Positions 4,069 through 8,468 of a stretch of DNA of 8,468 nucleotides are shown one piece after another. Below the pieces are notes generated by a model, which searched no databases, was not told where the DNA came from, and worked only from the letters and a program-made list of their open reading frames with translations. Made by a program: the position numbers and the translations under genes. How positions within the stretch are numbered: position 1 is the first letter of the stretch; each line of letters starts with the position of its first letter. The DNA is from JBBDMU01 sp040878115 (GTDB lineage Bacteria; Bacteroidota; Rhodothermia; Balneolales; Natronogracilivirgulaceae): the NCBI GenBank assembly GCA_040878115.1, contig JBBDMV010000008.1:1-8468 (forward strand), written 5' to 3'.

Positions 4069-5291
4069 AATTTGAATGGTTTTTAGCCTTGCGTTACTTC
4101 CGGGGCGGTCGAAAAGATTCTTCTTTTCTTTCCTTCATTAAAGTCATGGCCATAACTGGTGTGGCAGTAGGTGTGGCCGGTCTTTTAATTGCTTTGTCTA
4201 TCGTTCACGGCTTCAAGTCCGTGATCCAGGAAAAGATCCTCGGCTTTGGCAATCACATCAGTGTGATGACCTATACAGAAGACCCACTTTACCGAGCTGA
4301 TACCGTGATGACCAAGCTTGAGGATATTCCCGATATAGCCGATCTTCAGGAAGCTATTTACGGCCAGGCCATGGTGCAAACCAGTGAATATGTGGAAGGT
4401 AGCTTTGTAAAAGGTGTTAGTCCGGAAGGCGATCTTTCTGATATTCATCAGTATGTTAACGAGGGGAAATATGATTTCGATGAAAACGAGGAGGGCTTGC
4501 CTGGTGTGGTCATTGGCAGCCGGCTTGCCCGTAACCTAAATGCCAGTATAGGGAGTGTTTTAACGACCTATACCATTCAAGGCATACCCAGTCCGGTCAA
4601 TATGCCTGAAATCATCCAGTTCCATATAGCCGGAATTTATCAGACGGGGGTGGATATGTTTGATGATCTGCTCGTATTGATGGAACGGGATTACGCGCGC
4701 GCTCTTTTTAATATAGCCCCCCCGAAAGCCAGCCAGATTGATATCCAGGTAGGAAACCTGGACCAAATAGACGAGGTAGATGAAAGGATTAATGATGCTC
4801 TGCCGTTCCCGTATTACACCGAAACCATATACCAGCAGTATAGCAATATCTTTGCCTGGATCAATCTGCAGGAGCAAACCATTCCGTTCGTGATCGCCGT
4901 GATGATTATCGTGGCGGCCTTCAATTTAATTGGCACCATACTCATGATGGTGCTGGAACGCACCAAAGATATAGGAATCCTGAAGACTATGGGTGCCGAT
5001 AATAAGAGCATCCGGTCTATTTTTATGATGGAAGGGCTCATTGTAGGCCTGACCGGCCTTATTATTGGGATAGGTTTGTCCCTGTTATTCTACTGGCTTC
5101 AGGCTACCTGGCAAATCATTCCGCTGCCTGAAGAAACCTACTATATGTCTGCCGCACCGGTAGAACCCCATATGTTTGATTTTGTAATCGTCTCCGCCAT
5201 CACCATGCTGCTGTGTACCCTGGCATCGTGGATCCCTGCTCGCGTAGCCGCTAAAATGAACCCGCTGTCGGTGATTACCTTCGGGAGGTAG
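4065..5291 (+). CDS. lipoprotein-releasing ABC transporter permease, LolC/LolE family
   Basis: A 408-residue inner-membrane permease that, with a LolD ATPase, extracts lipoproteins from the inner membrane for transfer towards the outer membrane. The order is typical: MKFEWFLALRYFRG N-terminus, membrane helix 1 (about 28-48), a large periplasmic MacB-like domain (about 50-270), then three helices in the FtsX domain (about 273-296, 322-345, 372-391). The coupling segment ERTKDIGILKTMGA is at 298-311, and PARVAAKMNPLSVITF is near the end. The start must be TTG at 4065: an in-frame TAA lies at 4050-4052, the first in-frame ATG is 27 codons in, within the first membrane region, and the N-terminus from TTG matches the family. 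No lolD follows, so the ATPase must be encoded elsewhere. LolC, LolE and a fused LolF-like role cannot be separated here. Confidence 0.9.
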   Translation: MKFEWFLALRYFRGGRKDSSFLSFIKVMAITGVAVGVAGLLIALSIVHGFKSVIQEKILGFGNHISVMTYTEDPLYRADTVMTKLEDIPDIADLQEAIYGQAMVQTSEYVEGSFVKGVSPEGDLSDIHQYVNEGKYDFDENEEGLPGVVIGSRLARNLNASIGSVLTTYTIQGIPSPVNMPEIIQFHIAGIYQTGVDMFDDLLVLMERDYARALFNIAPPKASQIDIQVGNLDQIDEVDERINDALPFPYYTETIYQQYSNIFAWINLQEQTIPFVIAVMIIVAAFNLIGTILMMVLERTKDIGILKTMGADNKSIRSIFMMEGLIVGLTGLIIGIGLSLLFYWLQATWQIIPLPEETYYMSAAPVEPHMFDFVIVSAITMLLCTLASWIPARVAAKMNPLSVITFGR

Positions 5292-5302
5292 TGCTTTGCA
5301 CT
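5290..5302. other. small hairpin between convergent genes
   Basis: AGTGC and GCACT form a 5-bp stem with a TTT loop, overlapping the last bases of the permease gene. No T-run follows on either strand, so it is not a convincing terminator. The 73-base gap to the convergent gene shows nothing else. Confidence 0.25.
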
Positions 5303-5364
5303 GGCAAGATGTCAAATAACACTATGAAGATATACCAAACGTGGCAAAAAAGTAGGTTGAAGCA

Positions 5365-6171
5365 TCAAGCCGTAATTTTCTCTCCCGATATATGCTCCTT
5401 AATCTCACTCAATAAATAAGAATGTACTGGTTTATTCCCAGCTACATAGCGCTCACCGAACAACCAGTTATCTCCGTCAGACCAGTCTGAAACAACTCCT
5501 CCGGCTTCCTGGATAATCAGGCTGCCTGCGGCGACGTCCCAGGCAGCAAGGCCGTACTCATAGAAGCCCTCACAACGACCAGCCGCCACACAACATAAGT
5601 CATAAGCGGCACTGCCTGGCCGCCTTACCCCGTGCGTGTTTTTGATCAGGCTTTTGAACAGCTGAAGGTAATCATCCAGCAAATTCAGGTCTTTGTATGG
5701 GAAACCGGTAAGAATTAAAGCATCTTTGGAATTTGTCTCTTTAGAAATATGTATGGAATGTCCATTTAAAAAGGCCCCTTTACCTTTCTCGGCTGTAAAC
5801 AGTTCATTCTGGTTGATTTCTAATACTACAGCCGATTTTGCCTGTTTGCTCTCCCAGAACCCGATTGAGACGCAAAATACAGGATAACGATGGGCAAAAT
5901 TGGTGGTCCCGTCAATAGGATCGATGATCCAGGTACGTGCATTGGTTAGGGATGCATCTGCAGCGGACTCTTCTGCAAGTATTTGGTCATCGGGAAATTG
6001 CTGGGATATCATTCTGATGATCTCTTTTTCTGAGGCCAGATCGGCATCGGTCACCAGGTCGTTTTTCCCTTTAAGCTCTATGTTGAAGTGTTTATTCTGT
6101 TCAGAGTATTTTCGAATGATCTTGGCTGCAGATTTTGCAGCCTTCACGGCTACTTCAAGTTCAATGCTCAT
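5365..6171 (-). CDS. inositol monophosphatase family protein
   Basis: A magnesium-dependent phosphatase of the inositol monophosphatase/SuhB family, 268 residues from the ATG at 6171. Family motifs are present: KNDLVTDAD (36-44), the AEES metal-binding glutamates (E67-E68), DPIDGTTNF (84-92) with the metal-binding aspartates, and AAWDVAAGSLIIQEAGG (209-225). The whole fold is intact. Substrate is not fixed by sequence: myo-inositol 1-phosphate, other sugar phosphates or histidinol phosphate are possible, and SuhB homologues also act in ribosomal antitermination. An upstream ATG at 6204 would overlap dnaG by 29 bases and add residues unlike the family, so I chose 6171, four bases after the dnaG stop. 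The tight spacing implies co-transcription with dnaG. Confidence 0.9.
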   Translation of the reverse strand: MSIELEVAVKAAKSAAKIIRKYSEQNKHFNIELKGKNDLVTDADLASEKEIIRMISQQFPDDQILAEESAADASLTNARTWIIDPIDGTTNFAHRYPVFCVSIGFWESKQAKSAVVLEINQNELFTAEKGKGAFLNGHSIHISKETNSKDALILTGFPYKDLNLLDDYLQLFKSLIKNTHGVRRPGSAAYDLCCVAAGRCEGFYEYGLAAWDVAAGSLIIQEAGGVVSDWSDGDNWLFGERYVAGNKPVHSYLLSEIKEHISGEKITA

Positions 6172-6175
6172 AGGT

Positions 6176-8161
6176 TTATTCCAGGCCTTGTTGTTTTGAT
6201 TCAAGCTCTTTTTTGCGTTTGATGATTTCGGCTTCAGCCTCAGGGTAAGCTTTATTCGGAGTTAGAACTGAAATTTTGCTTCGGTTCAGTGATATCTTTT
6301 GGATTAATTTATTCAATCTGATTTTGTCATCTCCCTCAGCCTGTTCATATTCTTCGCTGTATTTAGTAACTAAATTATCCAGAAAATGCAGCTGAAGAAG
6401 TTTGATAGCGCCTCTGGCTGTTCTGTACGGGTCCGAGTCCTGACCGAGTGCTTTGTCCCTTTTTTCATTTCCACGTTCACTAAGGGAAAATCGTTCCATC
6501 ACAATTTCTCCCAGCAATTCAGGGTAGGGGTGTTCCATGGCCGCGTAGGTTTCAACATTATTTTTTTGACCGCTTTCAAAGCGTTGCATGATATCCTTAA
6601 AGAAATTCCTTAGCAGTTCATTCTCAAATTGTTCCTCATTGATTAGCGAACCTATGTACTTCACCATATTTTCCTGGTGAACAAGTAACAGGCGCACAAT
6701 TTCTTTTTCATGAGGAGGCATTTTTTTCTTTGCAACGGGCTCTCTTCGTGCTTTCTGGTTTTGCTGTTTGCCGTTAAAAGTACCTGCTTCCTCAGATTGA
6801 TTATGTTGCGATTCAAACCGGCCGGCTCTTTCTTTTGCACGTTTATCGCTTTCTTTTTTCTTTGTCATGGTGATATCCAGCCGTTCAAAAAGCTTACGGT
6901 CACCGATTTTTGATTCCTTAGCAAGTTTTTGTACAAAAGTTTCTCTCGACATCACATCAGGAATGCAGGCAATACTTTCCAGTAATCTGCCGACTACTTT
7001 GGGCTTTGTTACGGGATCATCCCACTCACCGGCCTGATCGGCACCCTGAATTAAAAAGCTTAAAAAATCACGCGAGTTTTCTTTTTTATAACCCAAAAAG
7101 CCTTCTTTGCCGAACTGTTTTACAAAGGAATCAGGGTCATCGCCTTCAGGTAACTGTAACAGACGTATACCAAGTCCTTCGGTCAAAGCTATATCAATAC
7201 CACGTGTCATGGCGGCCTGACCTGCGGAGTCGGAGTCATAGATCATAAGCAAGGTATCGGCATAGCGACTCAAAATACGCATTTGAAGTGATGTAAGGGC
7301 TGTGCCGCTGGTGGCAATTACGTTGCGAACCCCTGCCTGGTGCATGGTGATTACATCCGTGTAACCTTCAACTAATATGGCTTCCTTTTCTTTGCGAATT
7401 TCATTTTTAGCGGCATGAATACCATAAAGCACCTCGCTTTTATTATAAACTTCAGTCTGCGGCGAATTTATATATTTCGGGGCTTTTTTGGAATCTTTTA
7501 ATATCCGGCCGCCATAGGCAATCACCTTCTTAGAGGGATTGAAGATTGGAAACATCAGGCGGCCACGGAATGTATCATAGCTGCGAACACCGTTGGCATC
7601 TGATTTAAGCAACCCGGCCTTGTGCAGGTATTCCTCCTTTAGGGCTTCTTTTTCGGCCATACCTTTTAAGCTGTCACCACTTTTGAGTGTGTAACCGAGT
7701 CCGAATTTCCTGATGGTTTCTTTGGTGTAGCCCCTTTTGGCGAGATAATCCCGGGCGGTTTTTGCTTCTTCGTGTTCCATTAAAGTCCGATGGAAGTAAA
7801 TCCCTGCAAAACGGAGGGCGTGATATATTCCTTCTTTATCCGTATGGGAAGGGTCGTATTCCGGCTTGTTTTCTGCCGGAAGGATGATGTTATATCGTTC
7901 GGCAAGGGTTCTTATGGATTCAGTAAAGCCGATTCCTTCCATCTCCATCACAAAATTGAAAACATCCCCCCCCGCGCCGCATCCAAAACATTTATAAATG
8001 CTCATGCCGGGGGTTACGTGAAAAGAAGGCGTTTTTTCATTGTGAAAAGGGCACAAGCCGGCAAATCCGCTGCCCGTGCGTTTCAGCTTCACATAATCGG
8101 AAACGACATCCACAATATCTGCGGCGTCGCGGACTTCTTCTTTTTTATCGTCGGGTATCAT
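6176..8161 (-). CDS. dnaG: DNA primase DnaG
   Basis: DnaG makes the RNA primers for chromosome replication at the fork, working with the DnaB helicase. The 661-residue protein is intact. An N-terminal CHC2 zinc-binding domain has ligands C37, H40, C58 and C61 (CPFH and CFGC). The RNA polymerase core (about 110-430) contains the Toprim domain with catalytic EGYTD at 265-269 and the metal-binding DSDSAG (309-314) and DDPDSF (341-346). A polar, Lys/Glu/Gln-rich linker (about 432-482) leads to the C-terminal helicase-binding region (483-661), whose end is very charged. The ATG at 8161 gives the standard MIPDDKKEEVRDAADIVDVV start. It precedes the phosphatase gene on the same strand by four bases. 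Confidence 0.97.
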   Translation of the reverse strand: MIPDDKKEEVRDAADIVDVVSDYVKLKRTGSGFAGLCPFHNEKTPSFHVTPGMSIYKCFGCGAGGDVFNFVMEMEGIGFTESIRTLAERYNIILPAENKPEYDPSHTDKEGIYHALRFAGIYFHRTLMEHEEAKTARDYLAKRGYTKETIRKFGLGYTLKSGDSLKGMAEKEALKEEYLHKAGLLKSDANGVRSYDTFRGRLMFPIFNPSKKVIAYGGRILKDSKKAPKYINSPQTEVYNKSEVLYGIHAAKNEIRKEKEAILVEGYTDVITMHQAGVRNVIATSGTALTSLQMRILSRYADTLLMIYDSDSAGQAAMTRGIDIALTEGLGIRLLQLPEGDDPDSFVKQFGKEGFLGYKKENSRDFLSFLIQGADQAGEWDDPVTKPKVVGRLLESIACIPDVMSRETFVQKLAKESKIGDRKLFERLDITMTKKKESDKRAKERAGRFESQHNQSEEAGTFNGKQQNQKARREPVAKKKMPPHEKEIVRLLLVHQENMVKYIGSLINEEQFENELLRNFFKDIMQRFESGQKNNVETYAAMEHPYPELLGEIVMERFSLSERGNEKRDKALGQDSDPYRTARGAIKLLQLHFLDNLVTKYSEEYEQAEGDDKIRLNKLIQKISLNRSKISVLTPNKAYPEAEAEIIKRKKELESKQQGLE

Positions 8162-8370
8162 GGCTCAATAATACGTTGATTTATGAAAAGAATGTTAATG
8201 AACCTGCAAGGAAATGTCACGAAATTTCAGGCAAATCTTGTTGTCATCTGCAAGGTGTCTGATTGAATCAAAAACTCTCGGTAGTGGTCGCACTATAGCA
8301 AAAAGCTTGCCAGGATCTCAGTCAAATGGAAGTACCGATGTCGCTGTTTGTCTATGAAGAAGGGGAATCC
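8162..8370. other. intergenic region upstream of dnaG
   Basis: No convincing gene, RNA or strong promoter is seen. A 43-codon frame on the plus strand (8326-8457) reads straight through the palindromic repeat and resembles nothing known to me, so I treat it as spurious. The dnaG promoter should lie here, on the minus strand, but no consensus is clear. Confidence 0.5.
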
Positions 8371-8408
8371 CGCACATTAAACAGCCTCAACGAGGCGGCA
8401 GAACCTAG
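8371..8408. repeat. 38-nt palindromic repeat, copy B (inverted)
   Basis: This is the reverse complement of 198-235 with one mismatch. The hairpin is GCCTC (8384-8388), loop AAC, GAGGC (8392-8396). At the point where copy A meets its CCCAGGG hairpin, this copy goes directly from CTAG (8405-8408) into GGGGCTG. The CCCAGGG hairpin is therefore absent or the unit has been interrupted. Confidence 0.8.
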
Positions 8409-8468
8409 GGGGCTGTATCAAAAGGCTAAATACATTTTAGTCAACCTTAATTATTAACCTTTATAATT

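Noticed and set aside
6172..6204. ATG at 6204 as the phosphatase start
   Set aside because: It would overlap the end of dnaG by 29 bases and add an 11-residue non-family extension; ATG at 6171 fits the family and leaves a clean four-base gap.
8326..8457. 43-codon plus-strand frame near the window end
   Set aside because: It reads through the palindromic repeat, has no recognisable similarity and no clear start context.

Overview
The window reads as chromosomal DNA from a Bacteroidota/Balneolota-type bacterium. This is inferred from the style of the lysyl-tRNA synthetase, DnaG primase and LolC/E-type permease proteins, from start sites that mostly lack a clear Shine-Dalgarno, and from abundant short palindromic repeats. 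A Balneolaceae-like host is my best guess, not a demonstrated assignment.

Layout: positions 1-235 are a block of REP-like palindromes with no gene. Two very short tandem genes (330-491 and 549-725) encode look-alike single-pass membrane proteins with charged tails. An exported, probably lipid-anchored methionine sulfoxide reductase B follows (860-1390), then lysS (1558-3081). Between lysS and the next housekeeping gene lies an inserted segment: a type II toxin-antitoxin operon (3206-3726) followed by a structure with the features of an integron attC recombination site (3735-3863). A matching core site lies upstream at 3119-3125. After it come two copies of a 60-nt repeat (3890-3949, 4009-4068); the second supplies the TTG start codon of a lolC/lolE-type ABC permease gene (4065-5291). 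On the opposite strand, converging on the permease gene, lie dnaG (6176-8161) and an inositol-monophosphatase family gene (5365-6171), which look like one transcription unit. The last 307 bases hold no convincing gene but carry an inverted copy of the third palindromic unit from the left end.

Most of the genes are housekeeping functions: translation (lysS), replication priming (dnaG), lipoprotein trafficking (lolC/E family) and protein oxidation repair (msrB). The most interesting part is accessory. The toxin-antitoxin pair appears to sit on a single integron-type gene cassette of about 738 bp with no integrase in view, and it seems to have inserted into a copy of the same dispersed repeat that forms the permease leader. 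The evidence is internal: the cassette's two outer core heptamers are exact reverse complements, the attC folds into a long bulged stem, and repeat remnants flank both sides.
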